In this document: in pieces, positions 16,600 through 23,542 of the stretch
Layout of the letters: each line of letters opens with the position of its first letter
Numbering within the stretch: the stretch's first letter is position 1
Assembly (NCBI GenBank): GCA_022791055.1
Contig: JAAVYI010000020.1
Coordinates: 1-37,720, forward strand
Direction of reading: 5' to 3'
Origin: Clostridia bacterium
GTDB lineage: Bacteria; Bacillota; Clostridia; Christensenellales; Pumilibacteraceae
Length of the DNA: 37,720 nt
Made by a program: the position numbers and the translations under genes
Notes under the pieces: generated by a model
The model's input: the letters and a program-made list of their open reading frames with translations, nothing else
Database searches by the model: none
What the model was told of the DNA's origin: nothing

Positions 16600-16792
16600 T
16601 TTTCCCGCGCTCGGAATGACAAAAGGTCGTTTTTCGATAACTTCGTCCTTGTCGCGTCCGTACAAGCGCCGGCGGCGGAGAGTGCGCCGAAGAACGGCAA
16701 CAGTTGGCAAGTCGGCGAAGGAGTGTAGTTCGGCCTACTCGACTGAGCCGACTTGTCAAGCGTAGCCGTTATGCGGTGCGCTATACGCCGCC
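16600..16792. repeat. Composite intergenic hairpin repeat, copy 2
   Basis: A degenerate AATGACAAAAGG-type unit is followed by GGCGGCGGAGAGTGCGCCG (from 16671), the conserved GGCAACAG, a 13-bp outer stem (16704-16716 with 16747-16759, one G-T pair) and an inner GAGTGTAG/CTACTC stem, then GCTATACGCCGCC (16780-16792). The two outermost ends also pair with each other, so the whole ~120 bases can fold as one long hairpin. The stop codon of the tail protein lies in its last 13 bases. Confidence 0.8.
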
Positions 16793-18421
16793 GGAGGCGA
16801 GGGTGAAGCCGTAGCGGCACACCCCACCCTCCTCGTTTATATCTTCCCCCGCCGTGTAGGAAAAGGTCGCTTTTCCGCCGGTCGAGAATGCCTCGCTGTA
16901 TACGGCGGCTTTGCCGGCTTCGAAGGCGGCCGTCCAAACGCCTTTCGCGTCGAATCCGACGAGCATGTCGCCTATGCGGCCGATCGCCGTCGTTCCCGGC
17001 GGCAAGCTCCCGCGCGCGGCGAATCCGGCGGCCGAGCAGTCGCGCGTCCAAATCTCGCCGCCGCGCAGCAACACGTCGCCCATGCACCCGTCGAACCCGG
17101 TCAAGAACACGCCGCTACTTAAATCGTAGGCTTTGCCCATGGCGTACAGAAAGCCGTCGCCCGACTGCGCCACGCCGCCGCACTGCCACAGCGCGTCTTT
17201 GGCCGTCGCCGTCATCGCCTCGTCGGTCCCGTCGAGCGTTTCGGCGAACGCCTGCGATTCGTTGCCGTACACGAGCCGCCCGTTCGCGCGGCCCAAAAAC
17301 GTCACGTCGGCCACGGTTTCGAGTAGCGCCAACATGTCGGCGGCGCTGCGGTAGCGCTTGAGCGTCGTGCCGTACAAAGCGCCGATATGCAACGCATCGG
17401 CCGACCCCGTGACAACCAACTTGTCGGGCTTTTCGAACGTGTAGCGGCGCACGCCGTCGGGCAGGTACACCGTCATCAGCAAGTCGTCGCACACGACGAC
17501 GGCGCCGTCGGCGGTACAGTCGGCCTCGGCCTCGCTTACCGCAATATTGCGGTACAACTGTAGGGCGCGGCCGGCCTGTAACACGGTGATCTCGTCGCGG
17601 GCGACGATACCCAAATAGTCGCCGCAGGCAAACAGCGTCCCCGTCGGCAGTTTGAGCGGCAGACGTTCGGGCGCGGACAGCGCGCCGTCTCGAAAAACCA
17701 GTTGCCCGGTCACTACCCGATTGTTGTAGCGCAAGCCGGAAAACCCGGTGACGTTGTAGCTGTCGATCTCGCAGTAGCGGCCGGTGACGGGGCGATTGGA
17801 TAGACGGTGCGACGCAAGATAAAGCTGCCCCGTCGGGCCGCGCAGCACCGGTTCGCCGTCGGCCAACAGCAGCAGTTCGTCGTCGAACGCGCCGTCCGAA
17901 AAGCGCGCCTCGATCTTGATCGCGCCGCCGTCCGTCGTCACCGTCGCGGGCGCGGTCAAAAGCTCTGCGGCCGTGCGGCAAATCGGTCGATCGAAACGGC
18001 GGCGGTCGTGGCCCAGACCGATCGAAAACGTCGGGCGGTCGCGGCACCCCAACAGCCAAGCGAGCAGCCGATTGTCGGGGTACGTCGGTTGCACCCGCTC
18101 ACAAGACATGTCCGGCGCGATGCGCACGGTGACGACGATCCGCCCCGCCACGCGCAGCGGCTCGATCGAAACGCTCGCGGCCTCGGTTTCGCCGTCGGTC
18201 AGCGCGAACGCCGTCACCTCGCCCGTCACGTTGTCGAGCGTTGCCGTGCGCTCGGCGAATACTTCTTCGCGCGGGTCGAAACAGGCGTCGGTCACGGCCG
18301 CCGGCAGTACGATACTGCCGAACGAGCCGACCAGCTTGATACAGTCGCTGTAGCGGTCGAAAAAGGTCACAGCGGTTGAAACGGTCGTGCCGTTTACGAT
18401 AAACGTTGCGTTCAGTTGCAT
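16781..18421 (-). CDS. Large beta-rich phage tail protein
   Basis: 546 aa from ATG 18421, which lies about ten bases after GGGAGG and overlaps the upstream gene by ten bases; the longer upstream frame is an Arg-rich shadow. Residues about 1-130 look like a beta domain (MQLNATFIVNGTTVSTAVTF). From about residue 200 on there are many repeats of the type hydrophobic strand, Gly-Asp/Asn-Gly turn, strand (LLADGEPVLRGPTGQLYLAS, TADGAVVVCDDLLMTVYLPD, AQSGDGFLYAMGKAYDLSSG), consistent with a beta-propeller-like fold. No catalytic motif is seen. The last residues (ASGGV, stop) are encoded by the adjacent repeat element. Confidence 0.7.
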   Translation of the reverse strand: MQLNATFIVNGTTVSTAVTFFDRYSDCIKLVGSFGSIVLPAAVTDACFDPREEVFAERTATLDNVTGEVTAFALTDGETEAASVSIEPLRVAGRIVVTVRIAPDMSCERVQPTYPDNRLLAWLLGCRDRPTFSIGLGHDRRRFDRPICRTAAELLTAPATVTTDGGAIKIEARFSDGAFDDELLLLADGEPVLRGPTGQLYLASHRLSNRPVTGRYCEIDSYNVTGFSGLRYNNRVVTGQLVFRDGALSAPERLPLKLPTGTLFACGDYLGIVARDEITVLQAGRALQLYRNIAVSEAEADCTADGAVVVCDDLLMTVYLPDGVRRYTFEKPDKLVVTGSADALHIGALYGTTLKRYRSAADMLALLETVADVTFLGRANGRLVYGNESQAFAETLDGTDEAMTATAKDALWQCGGVAQSGDGFLYAMGKAYDLSSGVFLTGFDGCMGDVLLRGGEIWTRDCSAAGFAARGSLPPGTTAIGRIGDMLVGFDAKGVWTAAFEAGKAAVYSEAFSTGGKATFSYTAGEDINEEGGVCRYGFTLASGGV

Positions 18422-19368
18422 GAATATTCGTCCTCCCAGTCGCTCACGGCGAATAGCGTCGGCCGCACGGCGACGGCGAACGTCCCAAGCGCGCGGTCGG
18501 CGACCGACTTTAAAAATACCTTGCCGCCCGACGTAACCGCCAGGATCGGCCGCGGCGCGTTCTTGACAAAATACACGCTGTCGACCGCGTCGGGAAAGTC
18601 GAGCAAAAAGCGGGTCGCGCCCGCCGCCGCGCCGAACACATACGCCTTGCCGCCGACCACGCCCGCCGCCGTCAATCGGCCGTCGGTAAAACACACCGTC
18701 GGGCTGTCGATCGCGTCGCCGATGCGCGAACATGCCACCGTGTCGAGCGCCGTGTTCAGTTGCCGCAGCCACAGATTGCCGACCGCGTCGGTATAAAGCA
18801 GCGCGTAGCCGTCGGCGGTGGCGCACAGGTCGAAACCGAGGCCGCGGCAGACCGCTTTGCCCGCGCCGATCGCACGATCGATCGGGTACGCGGTGATCGT
18901 CTGCGACGAGGCGAGCGCGGCCGCGGCGAACGCGTCCCCGCGGGCGAATCGGAAGTCGGAAGTTTCGCGCGTGACGGCCGCCGACGCGCCCAACAGCCCG
19001 ATCTCGACGCGCTTGACGAGAATGCGTCCGTCGCTACAGTCGAGCGTCAGTTCGGCCTCGCCCGTATATTGCACGCAACCCATCAGCAATTCGGTTTTCG
19101 GTTCGCCCGCCGTCAACGCAATCTCGGCGTCGGCCGCCGTCTTGCCGTCGAACTTGAGCGCGACGCTTGCGGTCGTGTCCGCCTCGCAGAAAAAGACGAC
19201 TTTACACAGCACGACCGCACTGCCCGACAGGCGCACCGACGTCAGCGCCAACCCCTTGGCCGACGCGTCGGGCGTAAACCCTGCCGACACGGCAGTTGAC
19301 GGCGACGGCGTAGTCAGCCGCGCTTCCAGTTCCTCGGCCTTCATATAGGCCAGTTTTCCGTAATCCAT
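18412..19368 (-). CDS. Beta-rich phage tail protein
   Basis: 318 aa; ATG 19368 sits six bases after AAAGGAG. The first 40 residues (MDYGKLAYMKAEELEARL, then TTPSPSTAVSAG) are a helix and linker; residues about 45-140 and 150-318 are beta-rich with propeller-like strand repeats (GYALLYTDAVGNLWLRQL, FTDGRLTAAGVVGGKAYVFG, AVTSGGKVFLKSV). These resemble the repeats of the neighbouring 546-aa protein, so the two may be related by duplication or form one tail complex. No database family is recognised. It is co-transcribed and overlaps the next gene by ten bases. Confidence 0.68.
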   Translation of the reverse strand: MDYGKLAYMKAEELEARLTTPSPSTAVSAGFTPDASAKGLALTSVRLSGSAVVLCKVVFFCEADTTASVALKFDGKTAADAEIALTAGEPKTELLMGCVQYTGEAELTLDCSDGRILVKRVEIGLLGASAAVTRETSDFRFARGDAFAAAALASSQTITAYPIDRAIGAGKAVCRGLGFDLCATADGYALLYTDAVGNLWLRQLNTALDTVACSRIGDAIDSPTVCFTDGRLTAAGVVGGKAYVFGAAAGATRFLLDFPDAVDSVYFVKNAPRPILAVTSGGKVFLKSVADRALGTFAVAVRPTLFAVSDWEDEYSCN

Positions 19369-19382
19369 GATACTCCTTTAGA

Positions 19383-19458
19383 TTTTTCGGCCGATTGCGA
19401 TATGGCGCTACGCGACGAAGTTCGTCGCGTAGCGCCGCGTCGCGTTTGGCCGAAAAGC
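19383..19458. repeat. Nested perfect palindrome between two tail genes
   Basis: Left arm 19404-19419 (GGCGCTACGCGACGAA) and right arm 19421-19436 are perfect complements with a single base between. Outside it, TTTTTCGGCC (19383-19392) pairs with GGCCGAAAAG (19449-19458). Its right edge carries GCTATACGCCGCC, the same 13-mer as the hairpin repeats, overlapping the stop codon of the upstream gene. It may be a further, diverged member of the repeat family. Confidence 0.8.
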
Positions 19459-20804
19459 TATACGCCGCCGCTGCGTATAACTAAATTCGGCCGTGTAATA
19501 TAACAGCTATCGTTCGCCTCGATCAACAGGCCGATCTTTCTTCCGGAAAGCTGCGGGCGCATGTGCTTGACGCCGGGGCCGGAAAAGGTGCGCACGACTT
19601 GCCCGCGTTCGGAACACACGGTGACGGTGACGTCGCCGTCCGACTCGAAACTCAAGTCCCGCACCTGCTTGACGGCGCCCGGTTTGCCGCAGTCGGTCAT
19701 CGGCACGCGCCAACGCCGCGGCAGCGGGCCGGTCGCGCTCAGGCCGTTTTTCTCCAAACGGTACAATTTGCCGCCCGAAAGACATTCGTCCTCTGAAAAA
19801 GCGGCAATGTCTACCCCGCGCGAAATGCTGACAACGCCGTCGCCCGGGCGGTAGACGATCAGTCCGTTGTTGGTAAAGTCGCCGCTTTCGCAGCCGACAA
19901 CGCCGTTGCCGCGTATGCGACAGCTCAATCGGTACGCGCCCGCCCAGTAGTCGGCCGTCGGTTTGCCGCCGTCGAACAGCCCGTCGAGGCCTTTTAAAAT
20001 CTTGACGGTGGACAGCCCGTCGAACGCGTACAGACCGTCGTCGGCCAAAAACAGCACGCGGTCGCCGCACACCGCAACGGTATCGGCATAAATGCGGCCG
20101 CTCGAGACGAACAGGTTGGACACCGAAAATTCGGTCTGGTCGGCATAGGCGACCATGCGCGAAATGCCGTAGTCGCGGAAGATGTACAGGTAGTTTAAGT
20201 AGCTGACAATGCGGTTGAGCCGTCCCAGTCCGTCGGCCAGTTCGATAAATCCGCCGGCCGACAGATCCATCGCCCAGTTGGTCGGGTCGAGGTCGTCGGA
20301 AAAGTAGACGGCCGTCCCCTCTTTGACGGTGACGAACAGCCGCTCGTAGTGCAGCGCCATACTGGTGACGCGCGGCGAGCCTTCGACGGTGTACGGCGCG
20401 TCCGTCCCGTTCCACACCGCCATATCGTCGGCGGCCGAACAGAGGATAATGACGTCCTCGCCGTACAGGCGGTAGTTGACGGCGGAGATCGGCGCGGTGA
20501 AGGTCAGCGGCAGTTTCTGCGTGACGCCGCCGCGCAAAGCATATACGCCGTCGGCGGTGCGGTACATCAAAATTTTCTCGTCGCCGCGCAGGTAGTACCA
20601 ACTTTCTTTCACGCCGTCCAGCCGCGCAGTACCCAGTCCCCAACCGTCGGTCAAGGCGCCCGACGAGATGTCGAAGTTGTACAGTTCGGCGGCGGCGGTC
20701 GGGTTCAAAACGGTCTCGTCGAAGCGCGTTTCCAGTCCCGCCGCAAAGTTGGGGATTGCAATGCGCGCCGTCGTGCGGGCGGGCAAACGGAGATAGGCGT
20801 TCAC
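19458..20804 (-). CDS. Phage tail/head-proximal beta-propeller-like structural protein
   Basis: 448 aa. The segment VYFSDDLDPTNWAMDLSAG, then FIELADGLGRLNRIVSYLN and YLYIFRDYGISRMV, follows a pattern I associate with tail hub, nozzle or stabilisation proteins of short-tailed phages (role comparable to T7 gp12 or P22 gp10; homology not tested). The remaining sequence is strand-rich (YNFDISSGALTDGWG, DRVLFLADDGLYAFDGLS). GTG at 20804 overlaps the preceding TGA as GTGA, hence coupled translation; longer frames read the opposite coding sequence. The C-terminus RSGGV is encoded by the GCTATACGCCGCC repeat end. Confidence 0.75.
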   Translation of the reverse strand: MNAYLRLPARTTARIAIPNFAAGLETRFDETVLNPTAAAELYNFDISSGALTDGWGLGTARLDGVKESWYYLRGDEKILMYRTADGVYALRGGVTQKLPLTFTAPISAVNYRLYGEDVIILCSAADDMAVWNGTDAPYTVEGSPRVTSMALHYERLFVTVKEGTAVYFSDDLDPTNWAMDLSAGGFIELADGLGRLNRIVSYLNYLYIFRDYGISRMVAYADQTEFSVSNLFVSSGRIYADTVAVCGDRVLFLADDGLYAFDGLSTVKILKGLDGLFDGGKPTADYWAGAYRLSCRIRGNGVVGCESGDFTNNGLIVYRPGDGVVSISRGVDIAAFSEDECLSGGKLYRLEKNGLSATGPLPRRWRVPMTDCGKPGAVKQVRDLSFESDGDVTVTVCSERGQVVRTFSGPGVKHMRPQLSGRKIGLLIEANDSCYITRPNLVIRSGGV

Positions 20805-21289
20805 AGCCACCGCCTTTGCGGCAGACGGCGGCCGCGGCGGTTTAAGCGGACGAGGCTGTCGCGGAATCGCTTGTCCCACAGCGCGGCGTCGTCGTACAGC
20901 CCGCTTAAGAGACAGTATTCGGCGGCCGTGCCGTAGGCGAGCGTCCGCAGCGGCACACTCGGCGAAACAATCGCCTCGTCGCCTACGGGCGGCAGATAGG
21001 CATACGTCACGCGTACCGGCCGCGTCTCCGATACGGTCAGTCCGTCGGCCGTATAGGTATAGGCGACCGCTTTACCGCGGCAGGTCACCGCGTATATGCG
21101 GCGCGGCAAAAACGTAAAGTCGCCGAAATCGATCGCGCCGTTTTTCGGTATCCGCATTTCGGTGCGAACGAGCGGGAAATATTCGGCCGCCACCTCGTCG
21201 ACGGCGCGGCGGGCGCACTGACCCAGCAGCGTCGCATCGCCGTTTTCGACGAGCTTTGCGGCCTCGGTCGCAATATCGGTTATCGTCAT
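20801..21289 (-). CDS. Putative head-tail connector/adaptor protein
   Basis: 162 aa. ATG 21289 lies eight bases after AAGGAGG; the frame can be extended to 21328 but without reason. A helical first third (MTITDIATEAAKLVENGDAT, CARRAVDEVAAEYFPLV), a beta middle (FTFLPRRIYAVTCRGKAVAYTY) and a helical C-terminus (ALAYGTAAEYCLLSG-like, then LYDDAALWDKRFRDSL) fit the shape of the phage adaptor proteins that sit under the portal (gp6/gp4-like). The position between the capsid gene and the tail propeller protein supports that. No exact family assigned. Confidence 0.62.
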   Translation of the reverse strand: MTITDIATEAAKLVENGDATLLGQCARRAVDEVAAEYFPLVRTEMRIPKNGAIDFGDFTFLPRRIYAVTCRGKAVAYTYTADGLTVSETRPVRVTYAYLPPVGDEAIVSPSVPLRTLAYGTAAEYCLLSGLYDDAALWDKRFRDSLVRLNRRGRRLPQRRWL

Positions 21290-21326
21290 GTCGGTTTCCT
21301 CCTTGTTGTGGTTTTTTGGTGGGGAC

Positions 21327-21394
21327 AAACCGTAGGGGGCCGCTTGCTGCCTCCCTACGGTTTCCGTTACGTTACGGCGGGAGCAAGCGCCCGC
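21327..21394. repeat. REP-like hairpin pair
   Basis: AAACCGTAGGG (21327-21337) pairs with CCCTACGGTTT (21353-21363), 11 bp, around GGCCGCTTGCTGCCT. A second hairpin, GGCGGG/CCCGCC, follows at about 21376-21394 with AGCAAGCG as loop. The two loops carry related CGCTTGCT/AGCAAGCG cores. It fills the gap between the connector-like gene and the 103-aa gene. Confidence 0.7.
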
Positions 21395-21437
21395 CCTACG
21401 AGTAAATTGTCATGGCACATCGGGCGGTGCTTTTGCC

Positions 21438-21749
21438 TCACAACGCCGATAGCGCGCGTTCGACCGCATGGGCGGATTTAGCGGTCAGGCGCGACAGCCG
21501 CGCGCGTTCGGCGGCCGCGTTCTCCCGCGCCTGTTCGCGTAAAAAGTCGGCGGCGCGTTCGGCGCGTGTGCGGCGCACCCATTCGACGGTGCGGGCGTCG
21601 AGCGTGTCGAACGGCACCGTCAGCGCGTAGGTGCCGCCGCGCTGTCCGCGATTATGCACTTCGATCTTCGCCCCGCGTCGCACCAAAAAGTAATCGGGGT
21701 CGATCGCCTGCAGTCGGCTTTCGATGTAGTAAATGTCGCCTTCGATCAT
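21438..21749 (-). CDS. Small phage head-proximal protein with helical C-terminus
   Basis: 103 aa. MIEGDIYYIESRLQAIDPDY, then FLVRRGAKIEVHNRGQRGG and a strand region to about residue 55, followed by a charged helix (RTRAERAADFLREQARENAA) to the end. It lies directly after the major capsid gene, the place of decoration, head-closure or connector proteins, but no family is recognised. ATG 21749 is five to six bases after AAAGGAG; the longer upstream frame lies in repeat DNA. Intact frame despite repeats on both sides. Confidence 0.62.
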   Translation of the reverse strand: MIEGDIYYIESRLQAIDPDYFLVRRGAKIEVHNRGQRGGTYALTVPFDTLDARTVEWVRRTRAERAADFLREQARENAAAERARLSRLTAKSAHAVERALSAL

Positions 21750-21790
21750 GTGTTCTCCTTTTAAATATAAGGATTGTTTCGGGTACAGAA

Positions 21791-21958
21791 AGAGATTGCC
21801 GCAGTCGCTCGTGCAATGACGGGTCGGACAAGGTAAGGCGGCGGAGAGTGCGCCGTAGGGCGACAACAGGGGCGCGGGCGACTTAGGCGCGTAGTTCGAT
21901 CTACGTAACTAAGTCGCACGCGCCCACGTAGTCGGCCTACGGTGTGCTATACGCCGCC
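21791..21958. repeat. Composite intergenic hairpin repeat, copy 3
   Basis: GAGATTGCCGCAGTCGC...GCAATGACGGG (21791-21822) is followed by GGCGGCGGAGAGTGCGCCG (21837-21855), CAACAG, an outer stem (21871-21885 with 21910-21924, 14 of 15 pairs), an inner GCGTAG/CTACG stem with a TTCGAT loop, and GCTATACGCCGCC (21946-21958), three bases from the capsid gene stop. Confidence 0.8.
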
Positions 21959-21961
21959 GCA

Positions 21962-23116
21962 CTATTCAGCCGTGATCCCGCTAATCTTCCCCTGCCCGTT
22001 CGGACGGTCGCAAATGAGATCGCAGTACTTGACGAGCGTGGCGGTATAGGTCGGCTTGCCCTGGGTTTGGCGCAGGATCTTGCCGTTTTCGGTCTCGAGG
22101 TATTTCCAGTCGCACAGGCGGTGCAATTTGAAGGCCGACGTGTTCAGCAGATACATCGTGCCGTCCTCGACAAAGCGATCGTATACGAGCGGTATGCCGT
22201 TATAGGACAGCGTTTTATAGCCGCCGTCGAGTTCCATGACGTCGACGTTGCGCTTGTACTGTAACATATACTGCTGGTAAGCGAGTTTGACGTCGTTCGA
22301 CACCGCGATATAGTCGACGGTCGAGTTGGCCTCGGTGTCGAGGCGGTCGATCATGCGCTGGATCATGATCTCGTCGATCAGGCCGGCATTATCTTGCGTT
22401 TTGGGTTTCATGAAGTCGAGCGTGCGGCTGACCCCGTACAGCGTGTCGGCCTCGAACACCGCGCCCAGTCCCGTGATCTCCTTGTCCTTACTGCCCTGCA
22501 CGAACAGAATACTGCCGGCGGCAATTTCGCCCGGGTCGGTATAAAACGAGATCTCTTTTTTGTCGCGGTCGATACTCTTGATACGCAGACCCGTTTTGGT
22601 CGGGACGCCGGCCGATGTGTACAGGTCGACGACAAGCCCCTCGATCAAGTTGTTGGTTTTGGCGACCGTGTAGGCGGTTTTGGCGGTGTTGGACGCGACC
22701 GTCGTCAGCGCGCCCGTGCCGTCGCCGTACAGCATACGCCCCAAATTGAAGCGCGAGGCTTGCAACAGATTGTTGAGTTCGGCAGACAGCAGGTCGGTGA
22801 ACGCGCCGCGCCCGTCGGCCGATGCGCGGATCGCCTTGTCGGAAATCTCGATCTGGCCGTACAGGTTTTTGAGCGTGGTGACGAACTGATAGTAGTCCGT
22901 CCCGTGCGCGGCGGGCAGGTCGCCGTCCTCGTCGCCCGCGCCGATGCCGCCGTTGATCCCCCAGCTGACGGCTTTGCGGATCTCCTTGCCCCACACGTCG
23001 CTGCTCGTCTGTTCGATACGCGCGAGCAAGGGGTTGGCCTTGGTGTTCAGCAGTTCGGTGACGGCGTCGAGGTAGACGCTTTTGAGTGCGTTTTCGGCGT
23101 TAGTTAAAGTTACCAT
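21962..23116 (-). CDS. Phage major capsid protein (HK97-fold type)
   Basis: 384 aa. ATLTNAENALKSVYLD-like N-terminal helix (MVTLTNAENALKSVYLDAVT), then FVTTLKNLYGQIEISDKAIR at about 78-97, AFTDLLSAELNNLLQASRF and GRMLYGDGTGAL at about 127-138, and FVEDGTMYLLNTSAF near 340. These match capsid proteins of Bacillota phages. The N-terminus does not show a long delta domain or protease site, and no protease or obvious scaffold gene lies between it and the portal gene. ATG 23116 has AAAGGAG about ten bases upstream. Probably the major shell component of a packaged particle. Confidence 0.88.
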   Translation of the reverse strand: MVTLTNAENALKSVYLDAVTELLNTKANPLLARIEQTSSDVWGKEIRKAVSWGINGGIGAGDEDGDLPAAHGTDYYQFVTTLKNLYGQIEISDKAIRASADGRGAFTDLLSAELNNLLQASRFNLGRMLYGDGTGALTTVASNTAKTAYTVAKTNNLIEGLVVDLYTSAGVPTKTGLRIKSIDRDKKEISFYTDPGEIAAGSILFVQGSKDKEITGLGAVFEADTLYGVSRTLDFMKPKTQDNAGLIDEIMIQRMIDRLDTEANSTVDYIAVSNDVKLAYQQYMLQYKRNVDVMELDGGYKTLSYNGIPLVYDRFVEDGTMYLLNTSAFKLHRLCDWKYLETENGKILRQTQGKPTYTATLVKYCDLICDRPNGQGKISGITAE

Positions 23117-23150
23117 AGTTTTTAATCTCCTTTAGAAATGTTGGTTTCGA

Positions 23151-23345
23151 CGGCATATAGCGGCACACATAAAGGCTACGTTCGACGGTGCGGCTCGGTT
23201 ACGTAGATCAAACTACGCGCCCTCGCCGCCCCGCCGACTGTTGCCTTTCTTCGCACCACTCTCTGCCGTCAATCGTGACAGTGTAATCGCGGATTTTCAC
23301 CTGTCATTGCGAGGAAGCGAGGGACGAGCGACGAAGCAATCTCTT
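23151..23345. repeat. Composite intergenic hairpin repeat, copy 4, inverted
   Basis: The same element as copies 1-3 but in the opposite orientation: CGGCATATAGC edge at 23151, outer stem 23183-23194 with 23225-23236 (10 of 12 pairs), inner CGTAG/CTACG (23202-23206, 23213-23217), CTGTTGCC, and the CACTCTCTGCCG edge, then the CTGTCATTGCGAGG...GCAATCTC unit (23309-23345). Opposite orientation relative to the operon argues against a simple terminator role. Confidence 0.78.
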
Positions 23346-23353
23346 GCGGGCAT

Positions 23354-23542
23354 TTACCTAAGCATATTTCTGGTTAGTTCGGCGGCTTCGGCGAGCGTGC
23401 GGGCGCGGCGGGCGGACGTGGCGGCGCGGCCTTTGGGTAAGCGCGGCGGCGCGATCGGGGCGACGGTAACAGCCGACGGCTGCGGTGCGGCGGAAGCGGG
23501 CTGCGGTGCGACTGCGGGCGGCGTTTGTTTTCTTCGTTTCAC
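23354..23542 (-). CDS. Small Pro/Ala-rich basic protein downstream of portal
   Basis: 62 aa. MKRRKQTPPAVAPQPASAAP, further Pro/Ala repeats to about residue 40, then a basic helix (TSARRARTLAEAAELTRNML). GTG 23542 overlaps the portal stop as GTGA with GGGGG upstream, consistent with coupling. It occupies the scaffold position between portal and capsid but is far too short and of the wrong composition for a normal scaffold. It could be a real small virion protein or a by-product of GC-rich sequence. Confidence 0.45.
   Translation of the reverse strand: MKRRKQTPPAVAPQPASAAPQPSAVTVAPIAPPRLPKGRAATSARRARTLAEAAELTRNMLR

Noticed and set aside
15922..16710. 262-codon minus-strand frame across the BhlA-like region
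   Set aside because: Low-complexity Arg-rich frame overlapping three better-supported small genes with ribosome sites.
14767..23345. Hairpin repeats as a CRISPR array
   Set aside because: The copies are kilobases apart, in both orientations, without regular spacers or cas genes.
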